Shown here: positions 26,834 to 34,770 of the stretch, in pieces
Layout: every line of letters starts with the position of its first letter
Position numbering within the stretch: the stretch's first letter is position 1
DNA from: Halobellus clavatus
Lineage (GTDB): Archaea > Halobacteriota > Halobacteria > Halobacteriales > Haloferacaceae
DNA length: 64,000 bases
Direction of reading: 5' to 3'
Assembly: GCF_900107195.1 (NCBI RefSeq)
Contig: NZ_FNPB01000005.1
Location: forward strand, 62,001 to 126,000
Position numbers and translations under genes: made by a program
The notes under the pieces: model-generated
The model's database searches: none
What the model was told of the DNA's origin: nothing
The model's input: the letters and a program-made list of their open reading frames with translations, nothing else

Positions 26834-27328
26834 TCAGAATACGTCGTCGAGCTGTGTCTGCATCGAGTCGAGGTCGCCGGAGTTATCGATCGTGATATGT
26901 TCCCTCTCGATCGGTTCGTACCGCTCGCGGAAGCGGCGGTGGATCTCGAAGTCCGCGTCGCTCTCGTCGTCCTCCCGCTTCTGGATCCGTTCTCTGACGA
27001 CGGCCTCCGTACACTCGACGGCGACGACGTCGAGGGGGACGTCCTCCGCGTCGGCTACAGCGGCCGCGCGCTCCCGATCCGTCCGCTTCCGAAACGTTCC
27101 GTCGAGGACCGCGACGTCGCCCTGGGCGACAATCTCGCGGCCACGGTCGAACAACTCCTCGTAGACTGTGGCACGCTCCGCAGCGGTGTACTGCGGGTCG
27201 GAAAAACAGTCCCGGCGAACCACGTCGGTCCGGACGAGTCGGCCGTCGAGGCGCTCGGCGATCTCCCGGGAGACGGTGGTCTTGCCGACGCCGGGCAGGC
27301 CGGCGACGACGACCAGTCGTCCCGTCAT
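26834..27328 (-). CDS. P-loop nucleotide kinase-like protein (AAA_33/zeta-like)
   Basis: 164 residues. Walker A is AGLPGVGKTT (~8-17); RTDVVRRD and VAVLDGTFRKRTDRERA follow, and an Arg-rich lid is present (RIQKREDDESD and RRFRERYEP). These are the marks of small kinases related to polynucleotide 5'-kinases, gluconate/shikimate-type kinases and zeta-toxin folds. Substrate unknown; no antitoxin-like gene adjoins. The ATG at 27328 is chosen because upstream codons run into the tRNA-Thr gene. Confidence 0.72.
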   Translation of the reverse strand: MTGRLVVVAGLPGVGKTTVSREIAERLDGRLVRTDVVRRDCFSDPQYTAAERATVYEELFDRGREIVAQGDVAVLDGTFRKRTDRERAAAVADAEDVPLDVVAVECTEAVVRERIQKREDDESDADFEIHRRFRERYEPIEREHITIDNSGDLDSMQTQLDDVF

Positions 27329-27417
27329 CGGTGTGACTCGCTGACCGCCTGGCTGTTTGGTCTGAGTGTTCGGCGCCGTGCTACAGTGCTGCGGTCCGAC
27401 ATCGGATCCGGTGAGAG

Positions 27418-27491
27418 AGCCAGGGGTGGGATTTGAACCCACGAAGTCTCGATTACAAGTCGAGTGCATGAACCGCCCATGCTCCCCTGGC
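27418..27491 (-). tRNA. tRNA-Thr (TGT)
   Basis: 74 nt on the minus strand. Acceptor GCCAGGG pairs with CCCTGGC; D-arm GCAT/ATGC; anticodon stem CTCGA/TCGAG with loop CTTGTAA, anticodon TGT; T-arm GTGGG-TTCAAAT-CCCAC; discriminator T. No intron and no encoded CCA. Confidence 0.93.
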
Positions 27492-27573
27492 GCGAATCGA
27501 CGTATTCAGTCCTCCTTTGAGTGTGTGTCGTTTTCGCCGAGCGTCGTCTCCCGATCGGTGCCGCCACAGGCAC

Positions 27574-28296
27574 TCACTTGTGGTCGTCCGCGCCGTCTTC
27601 GCCGGCGGTTGCGAGCCCGTCCTCGACCGGTTTGGTGTCCGCACTGCTGGTGTTGCCGTCGCCGGTCGTCTTGTCGCTGTCGTCAGTCGCCGTGCCGTTG
27701 TTGCCGGTCGTGTTGCCACCGCCGTTAGTCGACTTGTCGCCGTCGTCGGTCGACTTGCCACCGTCGTCGGCCTTGCTGTCGGCTTCATCGGACGATTCGC
27801 CGTCCACGACCGATTTCTCGAACTCCACTCGGTGGGGTTCGTATCCCCGCTCCCGATAAAATGCTCGGGCCCGGGCGTTCTCCGCCATCGTCTCCAGCGC
27901 GACGACGGCCACGCCGGAGTCGCTGAGCGCGGCCTCCGCAGCGTCGAGCAACCGGCCTCCGATCCCCAGACCCCTGTACGCCGGGCGAACGTAGAGGTTC
28001 CGGACCACGCCGCGCGTCGCATTCTGATCGTATCCGCCGCGTTCAGGGCCGAACGTGACGAATCCGACGATCGATCCATCGACCCGCGCGATCTTGACAC
28101 CGCCAGTCACGGCGTGTCGTGCCAGCGTGTCCCGAACGTGGGCTCGGTTGGCCTCGGCCTCGACGTGTGAGCCGAACGCCCGCTGGCCGGCCGCGAGCGC
28201 GACCCACAGCTCCACCAGGGTCTCGACCTCGTCGACGTCGGGGCGTTCGATGGCGACCGCCGCACTCGCGTCCGACGGATCGTCCGAGTCGCCCAT
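27574..28296 (-). CDS. GNAT-family N-acetyltransferase with long hydrophilic tail
   Basis: 240 residues. The GNAT fold occupies ~12-165, with the acetyl-CoA binding motif VRNLYVRPAYRGLGIGGRLL and the C-terminal ARAFYRERGYEPHR. From ~168 to the end the protein is a Ser/Thr/Asp/Gly/Lys/Asn-rich low-complexity tail of about 70 residues, unusual for GNAT enzymes. Substrate unknown. It is divergent from the glycosylase gene at 28374. Confidence 0.85.
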   Translation of the reverse strand: MGDSDDPSDASAAVAIERPDVDEVETLVELWVALAAGQRAFGSHVEAEANRAHVRDTLARHAVTGGVKIARVDGSIVGFVTFGPERGGYDQNATRGVVRNLYVRPAYRGLGIGGRLLDAAEAALSDSGVAVVALETMAENARARAFYRERGYEPHRVEFEKSVVDGESSDEADSKADDGGKSTDDGDKSTNGGGNTTGNNGTATDDSDKTTGDGNTSSADTKPVEDGLATAGEDGADDHK

Positions 28297-28373
28297 ACGG
28301 TCCGTTCGCTCGGAGGACTGATATACGGTCGGGTGCGGGGGTTCTTTGCATCCTGCGCTCTCACCTCCGTGCG

Positions 28374-28937
28374 ATGGACCCGGTACGCACCGATCCGAAG
28401 CTCGGGCCGCTGGTCGAGGAGCACGGTGAGCTTCCCATCGGCGCGGCCGACGACGAGTTCGCGCGCTTCGTCGTCGCGATCGTTAATCAACAGCTCTCGA
28501 CGGAATCAGCCGCGGCGATCCGCGAACGGCTCTTCGACCGCGTCGACGTGACGCCGGAGGAGATCCTCGCGACCGAGGAGTCGACGCTCCGCGACGTCGG
28601 GCTCTCACGGCAGAAGATCGACTACGTCCGCAACGTCGCGGAAGCATTCCGTGAACGGGACCTCTCCCGGGAGGGCCTCGCCGGAGTGGCCGACGAGGAG
28701 GTCATCGCGACGCTGACTGAGATCCGCGGCGTCGGGACTTGGACCGCGAAGATGTACCTCATTTTTGTCCTCGGCCGTCCCGACGTCTTCCCGGTCGAGG
28801 ACCTGGGGATCCGGGCCGGGATGGCGACGCTCTACGGGTTCGAGAACGACGATCGCGAAGGGATGATCGGGCACGCCGAGCGATGGCGACCGTATCGGAG
28901 TTACGCGAGTCGGTACCTCTGGCACGCTGTCGACTGA
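28374..28937 (+). CDS. DNA-3-methyladenine glycosylase, AlkA/HhH-GPD family
   Basis: 187 residues. The helix-hairpin-helix is LTEIRGVGTWTAKMYLIF and the catalytic Asp follows in FPVEDLGIRAGM; VAIVNQQLSTESAAAI is the usual N-terminal helix of AlkA-type glycosylases. The length is that of the minimal two-domain HhH-GPD core. It removes alkylated purines from DNA in base-excision repair. The ATG at 28374 is used; a longer open frame upstream lies antisense to the GNAT gene. Confidence 0.88.
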   Translation: MDPVRTDPKLGPLVEEHGELPIGAADDEFARFVVAIVNQQLSTESAAAIRERLFDRVDVTPEEILATEESTLRDVGLSRQKIDYVRNVAEAFRERDLSREGLAGVADEEVIATLTEIRGVGTWTAKMYLIFVLGRPDVFPVEDLGIRAGMATLYGFENDDREGMIGHAERWRPYRSYASRYLWHAVD

Positions 28938-29019
28938 CGCGCGTGGACGAATAAACGCCTCTCTAGTTTCTTATTCGAGTCAAAGAAACGTTGAAACGCC
29001 GCGCCGCCCACGACGACGT

Positions 29020-30999
29020 ATGGATATCGACGACGTCAACACGATCACGGTTCTCGGCGCGGGAAGTATGGGTCACGGGATCGCCGAGGTGGCTGCCCTC
29101 GCGGGATTCGATGTCCGGCTCCGAGATATCGAGAGAGCGTTCGTCGAAGACGGCTACGAACAGATCGAGTGGTCACTCGACAAACTCGTCGAGCAAGGGC
29201 AACTCGAACCCGACGACGCGTCGACGACGCTCGACCGGGTCTCGACCCACGTCGACCTTGAGGATGCCGTCGACGACGCCGAAGTCGTGATCGAAGCCGT
29301 CCCCGAGAAGATGGCGATCAAGAAGGACGTCTATCAGGATCTCGAGGCCGTCGCACCCGAAGACGCGGTGTTCGCGACGAACACGTCGAGCCTCTCGATC
29401 ACGGAATTGAGCAGCGTCACCGACCGCCCCGAGCGGTTCTGTGGGATGCACTTCTTCAATCCGCCCGTCCGGATGGATCTGGTGGAAGTCATCTCCGGCG
29501 CGGAGACGACCGAGGCGACTGCGGCGCTGATTTCGGATCTCGCCGTCGCGATGGACAAGACCCCCGTTCGAGTCCGCAAAGACAGCCCCGGATTCATCGT
29601 CAACCGCGTCTTGGTCCCGCTGATGAACGAGGCGGCGTGGCTCGTTCACACCGACGAGGCGACGATTGCGGAAGTCGATTCGACCGCGAAGTACGGGCTC
29701 GGGCTCCCGATGGGCGCGTTCGAACTCGCAGATCAGGTCGGCATCGACGTCGGGTACCACGTTCTCGACTATATGCACGAGGCACTGGGCGATCGGTACC
29801 GTCCCTGTCCGTTGCTCGAATCGAAAGTGGAGGCCGACGCGCTCGGACAGAAGACCGGCGAGGGCTTCTACGACTACGAGGACGGCGAGGGCGCACAGGT
29901 ACCCTCCGACCGGATCCGCGACGACGTCGCCGACCGACTGCTGGCGGTCCTCGCGAACGAAGTGGCCGGACTCGTCGGCGAGGACGTCGCCGATCCCGAC
30001 GCCATCGACACCGCGGTCAAACTCGGGGGCCGGTGGTCGGACGGTCCCGCGAAGATGATCGACGAGGCCGATGTCGCACACCTCCTCGACGTACTGGAAA
30101 CACGACACGAAGCGACCGGCGCAGCGCGCTACGAGCCGGTCCCGTTCCTCCGTGAACTCGCTGCTTCAGACGGACGGTTCCACGAGGGTGACGGCGATGA
30201 CGTCGCCGACGCGTCCGAGTACGAGACTCTCACGGTCGAGATCCGCGACTCGGTCGGGCACATCAAACTTGACCGTCCGCACCGGATGAACACGATCACG
30301 ACGGAACTGCTCGACGAACTCGACGACGCCGTCTCGCGGCTCGAAGCCGACGATGCGATACGAGCGATCCTCGTCACGGGGGCGGGCGACAGGGCCTTCT
30401 CGGCCGGGGCGGACATCCAGTCGATGGCCGGCGGCGTCGGCGACGCCAACGCCGCGGCCGACATCTCCCGGCGCGGCCAGGAGGTAGTGGCAGGACTCGA
30501 GCGCGTCGACCTGCCGGTCGTCGCCGGGATCGACGGCTACTGTCTCGGCGGCGGGATGGAACTCGCGATGGGTGCAGACCTGCGGATCGCCTCCGAGCGC
30601 TCAGAGTTCGGACAGCCGGAACACGACCTCGGCCTGCTGCCCGGTTGGGGCGGAACGGTCCGGCTGCCACGGATCGTTGGGATGGGCCGCGCCAAGGAGA
30701 TCATCTTCACCGCCGACCGGTTTCTCCCCGAGACGATGCGGGAGTACGGGTTCCTTACCGACGTCGTGCCGAACGCCGAGTTCGAGGACCGCGCATTCGA
30801 GTTGGCGCGCGACCTCGCGTCGGGACCGCCGATCGCACAGCGATACACCAAGCGCGCGATGCACCGTGGATGGGACGACGTGGACGCCGGGCTCGACGTC
30901 GAGGCGCAGTCCTTCGGGCTACTCTTCGACACCGAGGATCTGATGACGGGAATGACGGCGTTTATGGGCGATCACGAGCCGGAGTTCGAGGGCAAGTAG
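29020..30999 (+). CDS. Fused 3-hydroxyacyl-CoA dehydrogenase / enoyl-CoA hydratase
   Basis: 659 residues. N-terminal NAD-binding dehydrogenase (~1-290): ITVLGAGSMGHGIAEVAALA, NTSSLSITEL, GMHFFNPPVRMDLVEVI and DSPGFIVNRVL. A second 3HCDH-C-like helical part runs to ~380. The C-terminal crotonase domain (~400-659) has SAGADIQSMAG for the oxyanion hole, and both catalytic glutamates in CLGGGMELAM and FGQPEHDLGL. The dehydrogenase-first order is the common archaeal one, the reverse of bacterial FadB. It would carry out two successive steps of fatty-acid beta-oxidation. Both active sites look intact. Confidence 0.93.
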   Translation: MDIDDVNTITVLGAGSMGHGIAEVAALAGFDVRLRDIERAFVEDGYEQIEWSLDKLVEQGQLEPDDASTTLDRVSTHVDLEDAVDDAEVVIEAVPEKMAIKKDVYQDLEAVAPEDAVFATNTSSLSITELSSVTDRPERFCGMHFFNPPVRMDLVEVISGAETTEATAALISDLAVAMDKTPVRVRKDSPGFIVNRVLVPLMNEAAWLVHTDEATIAEVDSTAKYGLGLPMGAFELADQVGIDVGYHVLDYMHEALGDRYRPCPLLESKVEADALGQKTGEGFYDYEDGEGAQVPSDRIRDDVADRLLAVLANEVAGLVGEDVADPDAIDTAVKLGGRWSDGPAKMIDEADVAHLLDVLETRHEATGAARYEPVPFLRELAASDGRFHEGDGDDVADASEYETLTVEIRDSVGHIKLDRPHRMNTITTELLDELDDAVSRLEADDAIRAILVTGAGDRAFSAGADIQSMAGGVGDANAAADISRRGQEVVAGLERVDLPVVAGIDGYCLGGGMELAMGADLRIASERSEFGQPEHDLGLLPGWGGTVRLPRIVGMGRAKEIIFTADRFLPETMREYGFLTDVVPNAEFEDRAFELARDLASGPPIAQRYTKRAMHRGWDDVDAGLDVEAQSFGLLFDTEDLMTGMTAFMGDHEPEFEGK

Positions 31000-31028
31000 C
31001 TTAGTGGGTGCCGCCCGAGCAGTGGGAT

Positions 31029-31448
31029 ATGGTGTCACGCCTCTTGGTTCCGATGGACGACTCAGAGATGGCCGAGAACGCGCTGGAATACGCACTCGAC
31101 GTGCACGGCGACGCGGACGTCACGGTCCTGACCGTGGTCGGCGAGCCGTCGCAACTGATGGGGGAGGCGACGGCGGTGGCGATGGCCGACGATCCGCGGG
31201 CGAAAGCAGCAGAGCTCGCTGCTCCGGTCCTCGAGCGCGCTCAGGAAATCGCTGATGCGCGTGGTCGATCGATCGATACCGTCGTCGGACTCGGACATCC
31301 CGCCCGTGAAATCATCAACCGAGCCGACGAGTACGATACCGTCGTCCTCGGGAGCCACGGCGGGACGATCGCTGAGCGACTCGTGGTTGGCAACGTCGCG
31401 AAGACGGTGTTCAACCGCTCGCCGGTGCCGGTGACCGTGGTCCGGTGA
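31029..31448 (+). CDS. Universal stress protein, UspA family
   Basis: 139 residues from the ATG at 31029 (MVSRLLVPMDDSEMAENALE). The nucleotide-binding tail GSHGGTIAERLVVGNVAKTV and SPVPVTVVR match the ATP-binding type of Usp (G-2x-G-9x-G-S/N). Role in stress survival is general family knowledge. Confidence 0.9.
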   Translation: MVSRLLVPMDDSEMAENALEYALDVHGDADVTVLTVVGEPSQLMGEATAVAMADDPRAKAAELAAPVLERAQEIADARGRSIDTVVGLGHPAREIINRADEYDTVVLGSHGGTIAERLVVGNVAKTVFNRSPVPVTVVR

Positions 31449-31533
31449 CGGCGCGATCTGGTCGACGACGGGTCGATGTCGGAGCCGGGCGGTGGCGTAC
31501 GCGACGCGGTGGCGTACCGCCTCTGTAACGGAA

Positions 31534-31543
31534 TGTTTAAACG
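31534..31543 (+). promoter_or_regulatory. TATA box of tRNA-Glu
   Basis: TGTTTAAACG is centred about 32 nt before the tRNA-Glu 5' end. Confidence 0.5.
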
Positions 31544-31569
31544 ATTCTGCCCGCCAGTTACTGATGCAG

Positions 31570-31644
<75 letters not shown>

Positions 31645-31685
31645 CTCTTCTGAGGAGGTCACGACGAAGAAGAGCGCGCAGTGAA

Positions 31686-31733
31686 GGGATTTGAATCAGG
31701 GAGCAGTCTCGCTGCGACCGTGGTTCAAATCCC
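31686..31733 (+). repeat. 48-nt tRNA-arm palindromic element, Glu copy
   Basis: Bounded by the perfect 10-bp inverted repeat GGGATTTGAA / TTCAAATCCC, with an inner GCAG/CTGC pair, so it can fold into a long imperfect hairpin. Its right end is a T-arm that continues into a copy of the tRNA-Glu 3' end. The reverse complement of 44477-44524 is the same sequence with 3 differences in 48. Confidence 0.88.
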
Positions 31734-31746
31734 TGACCGAGCACTC
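31722..31746 (+). repeat. 25-bp direct repeat, downstream copy of tRNA-Glu 3' end
   Basis: Identical to 31623-31647. Its first part is shared with the palindromic element; the rest is specific to tRNA-Glu. The arrangement recalls attachment-site duplications made by integration into tRNA 3' ends. Confidence 0.9.
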
Positions 31747-31814
31747 CTTTCAGTATAACTCACCGAGCGACAGCGCGGTCCTCCACAACCCCTCCGTCTC
31801 TGACACCCAGGACT

Positions 31815-32051
31815 ATGCTTCTCAAGACAGAGGTAGACGCAATGGTCCAAGAGCTTCCCGCCCCGTTCATCGCCGCCCTGCTGGTCCAGTACCCGATGGG
31901 CGCGCTCGTGTATCTCGACGCCAGACGCCTCGGGGTCGAAAACCCCGCCACGTACGGCCTCGGTATCATCGTCCCCGCGGCCGGGTTCATCGTCGGTCTC
32001 TATTATGTGTCTGAGCGCCGGACCCTCCCGACGCAGGGTGGCGAGGACTGA
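31815..32051 (+). CDS. Small two-helix membrane protein, unknown
   Basis: 78 residues (70 from an internal ATG at 31842). Two hydrophobic segments (PFIAALLVQYPMGALVYL and YGLGIIVPAAGFIVGLYYV) with a short charged tail. Composition and third-base GC fit a real gene. No family recognised. Confidence 0.6.
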   Translation: MLLKTEVDAMVQELPAPFIAALLVQYPMGALVYLDARRLGVENPATYGLGIIVPAAGFIVGLYYVSERRTLPTQGGED

Positions 32052-32069
32052 CCGCTGTCGCCGGCCGTA

Positions 32070-32077
32070 GCTTAAGT
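32070..32077 (+). promoter_or_regulatory. TATA box of the DNA methyltransferase gene
   Basis: GCTTAAGT is centred about 27 nt before the GTG start at 32101, which supports that start. Confidence 0.5.
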
Positions 32078-32100
32078 GGCAACGCGTCTATAGAACACCC

Positions 32101-33198
32101 GTGGAGACTCGGCATCGGACCTACGCGGGCGATGCGAGCGCGATGACGGCCATCGAGGACGACGCCGTCGACCTCGTCGTCACCTCGCCGCCGTATCCGA
32201 TGATCGAGCTGTGGGACGAACAGTTCGCCGCGCAGTCCGAGGCCAGCGCGGCCGCCCTCGAATCCGGTGACGGCGACGCGGCGTTCGAGGCGATGCACGG
32301 GGTACTCGACTCGGTCTGGCGGGAGGTGTCGCGGGTGCTTTGCTCGGGTGGCATCGCCGCCGTCGTCGTCGGGGACGCCACACGAACCATCGACGACCGG
32401 TTCCGCGTGTATCCGAACCACGCCCGCGTCACCGAGGCGTTCGTGTCGCTCGGGTTCGATCCACTGCCGGACGTCCTCTGGCGGAAGCCGGCGAATGGCG
32501 CGGCGAAGTTTATGGGGAGTGGAATGGTGCCCCCGAACGCGTACGTGACCCTCGAACACGAGTACGTGCTCCTCTTTCGCAACGGCGAGGACTCCCGGTC
32601 CTTCGAACCGGGCGCGTCCCGCCGCTACGAGTCGGCGTACTTCTGGGAAGAGCGCAACTGCTGGTTCTCGGACATCTGGACGGGCGTTCGGGGGACGCGA
32701 CAGGACCGTCTCCACGGGGATCGTGACGGCTCCGGATCCGACGCACGCGCCGCCTCGCCGGACGGGGAGGGGGATTCACTGAACCGCGACCAGTCGGCGG
32801 CGTATCCGTTCGAGATCCCCTACCGCTTGATCTGTATGTACTCGCTGTACGGCGATACCGTCCTCGATCCGTTCCTCGGGATCGGAACGACGACGCTCGC
32901 GGCGATGGTCGCCGGCCGCAACTCCGTCGGCTACGAACTCGATCCGGCGATCCTCGCAGACCTGGACGGCCGCGTCGACGACGTCCCAGCGCGTACCGAA
33001 CGGGTCGTCACCGACCGTCTCGATGCCCACCGGGCGTTCGTCGAACAGCGTCAGGCGGCCGGTGACGAGTTCGCGTACGAGGCCGCGAACTACGACTTTC
33101 CCGTCCGGACCCGTCAGGAGCGGGCGATCCAGTTCCGGGTCGTCGACGAATTCACGCGCACCGACGGGGACTATCGAGTCACGTACGAACCCAAGTGA
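32101..33198 (+). CDS. Orphan DNA methyltransferase, N4-cytosine type, probably CTAG-specific (Zim-like)
   Basis: 365 residues from a GTG start. The catalytic motif TSPPYPMIELWDEQF (~27-41) precedes the SAM-binding motif DPFLGIGTTTLAAMVAGRNS (~259 on), the beta-class order typical of N4-cytosine enzymes. The wording around SPPY strongly resembles the haloarchaeal Zim enzyme that methylates CTAG, as I recall it. No restriction enzyme gene adjoins, so it is an orphan. CTAG looks rare across this window by eye. Specificity is inference. Confidence 0.8.
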   Translation: METRHRTYAGDASAMTAIEDDAVDLVVTSPPYPMIELWDEQFAAQSEASAAALESGDGDAAFEAMHGVLDSVWREVSRVLCSGGIAAVVVGDATRTIDDRFRVYPNHARVTEAFVSLGFDPLPDVLWRKPANGAAKFMGSGMVPPNAYVTLEHEYVLLFRNGEDSRSFEPGASRRYESAYFWEERNCWFSDIWTGVRGTRQDRLHGDRDGSGSDARAASPDGEGDSLNRDQSAAYPFEIPYRLICMYSLYGDTVLDPFLGIGTTTLAAMVAGRNSVGYELDPAILADLDGRVDDVPARTERVVTDRLDAHRAFVEQRQAAGDEFAYEAANYDFPVRTRQERAIQFRVVDEFTRTDGDYRVTYEPK

Positions 33199-33261
33199 GG
33201 TACCGGTTCAGTTGGGTACGTTGACGGTTTCAGTCGGGTACGTTGACGCTTCGAGTCGCCC

Positions 33262-34566
33262 TCACTCGTGGAGTTCGGCAGCGACCTCCCGTGCCCGGCG
33301 ACGGATCCGGTCCCCGTCGCCGGTCTGGAGGCCGCCGAAAGCCTCGTCGTAGACGACCGTCCCGTCGACCATCGTGAACGTCACGTCGTCGCCGTGGGCC
33401 GAAAAGACCAGATGCGAGAGCGGGTCGGGAAGCGGCGTCGCCCGGGTGAGATCGGTGTCGAGTGCGATGACGTCCGCCCGCCAGCCCTCGCGGAGTGCGC
33501 CGACCTCCTCGAAGCCGGCGGCCCGGGCGCCACCGAGTGTCGCCATCTCGAAGACGGCCCGCGCAGGCGTCACCTCCGGATCGAGGCGCTCGACCTTCTG
33601 GAGGAGGCTCGCCTGTCGCATCTCGGTGAACTGATCCAACGTGTTGTTGCAGGGCGGCCCGTCGTTGCCGAGCGCGACGGTGATGCCGCGATCGAGGTAG
33701 TCGACGATTGGCGCGATCCCGGAGGCGAGCTTCATATTCGACGACGGACAGTACGTGACGTGGGTCCCGGTCGTCGCGAGGATCTCGCGCTCGCGCTCGG
33801 TCGTGTGGACGCAGTGAGCCAACACGACGTCCTCGCCGGTCAGCCCAACCTCGTCGAGCCACGCGATGTTCCGCATCCCAGTGTCCTCTCGGACGGTCTC
33901 GATCTCGTCGGTGTTCTCGCTGGCGTGGGTGTGGATCCGGACGCCCTCGTATCGGTCCGCGATGTCCCGCGCGCCTCGCAGACACGCCTCGGTACAACTC
34001 ACTGCGAAGCGCGGCGTCACGGCGTACCGAATCCGCTCGTCGGCTGCGCCGTGGTACGTCTGGAGGAGGCGCTCGGTCTCCTCCAGTGCCGCGTCGGTGT
34101 CCTCTTCGAGTCCCTCGGGTGCGCGCTTGTCCATCAGGACCTTGCCCATCCGGCCGCGAATTCCGAGGTCGATCGCCGCCTCGAACGCGGCGTCCGCGTG
34201 ATCGACCGAGAGGTGATCGATCGCGGTCGTCGTCCCGCTCTCCAGTAACTCCAGGTAGCCGAGTTCGGCCGCGATCCGCATCTCGCGTTCGTCGAGCGAG
34301 GCTTCCATCGGCAACACGTGGTCGAAGAGCCACTCGAGCAGGGCGGTGTCGTCGGCGATTCCGCGGCCGAGACTCTGCACGGAGTGGACGTGTCCGCCGA
34401 CCAGTCCGGGCGCGAGGAGGTCGAACTCCCGAACCGGGTGGTCGGGGTAGGTGTCCGCCACCTCGGAGCGCTCTCCGACGGCCGCGATACGATCGTCTGC
34501 GACGACGACGGCCCCATCCTCGTACACGGTGGTCGGATCGGCGACGACGGTTCCGGCTAGCAGCAT
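33262..34566 (-). CDS. Amidohydrolase: 5'-deoxyadenosine/SAH/MTA deaminase family
   Basis: 434 residues. Metal ligands are visible as GGHVHSVQ (His59, His61), HTHASEN, LAHCVH and GNDGPPCNN, the order of the TrzN/MtaD/SSNH group of Zn-dependent deaminases. RYAVTPRFAVSCTEACL is the usual substrate-side segment. Archaeal members deaminate 5'-deoxyadenosine, methylthioadenosine or S-adenosylhomocysteine in SAM salvage. It converges on the methyltransferase gene 63 bp away, itself a SAM user, though a functional link is speculation. Confidence 0.85.
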   Translation of the reverse strand: MLLAGTVVADPTTVYEDGAVVVADDRIAAVGERSEVADTYPDHPVREFDLLAPGLVGGHVHSVQSLGRGIADDTALLEWLFDHVLPMEASLDEREMRIAAELGYLELLESGTTTAIDHLSVDHADAAFEAAIDLGIRGRMGKVLMDKRAPEGLEEDTDAALEETERLLQTYHGAADERIRYAVTPRFAVSCTEACLRGARDIADRYEGVRIHTHASENTDEIETVREDTGMRNIAWLDEVGLTGEDVVLAHCVHTTEREREILATTGTHVTYCPSSNMKLASGIAPIVDYLDRGITVALGNDGPPCNNTLDQFTEMRQASLLQKVERLDPEVTPARAVFEMATLGGARAAGFEEVGALREGWRADVIALDTDLTRATPLPDPLSHLVFSAHGDDVTFTMVDGTVVYDEAFGGLQTGDGDRIRRRAREVAAELHE

Positions 34567-34650
34567 CCCCTCGCTGGGAGTGCGTCAGCGGGCAAGTGCT
34601 TTGCGCACGAGAGCGTCTCCACGTTCGTCCCGAGAACGGGAGCATCCCAT

Positions 34651-34770
34651 CGCTTAGCCGGGGAACGCAGGCGTCCCGTCGCTCAGCCGAGAGATGCGGG
34701 TGTCCCGTCGCTCAGCCGAGGAACGCCGGTGTCGTCGTCGCTCAGCCGAGGAACGCCGGTGTCGTCGTCG
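34651..34770. repeat. Four tandem ~29-30-bp repeats at the 3' end of the membrane protein gene
   Basis: Units start near 34651, 34680, 34709 and 34739; each holds CGCT(C/T)AGCCG(A/G)G followed by (A/G)A(C/T)GC(A/C/G)GG(C/T)GTC. The last two are nearly identical, the first two diverged. The unit at 34739 contains the stop and last codons of the gene on the minus strand, so the others are downstream duplicates of that gene's 3' end. Confidence 0.85.

Noticed and set aside
26834-27328. Zeta-type toxin of a toxin-antitoxin pair
   Set aside because: The P-loop kinase fold is compatible, but there is no small adjacent antitoxin gene; a tRNA gene adjoins instead.
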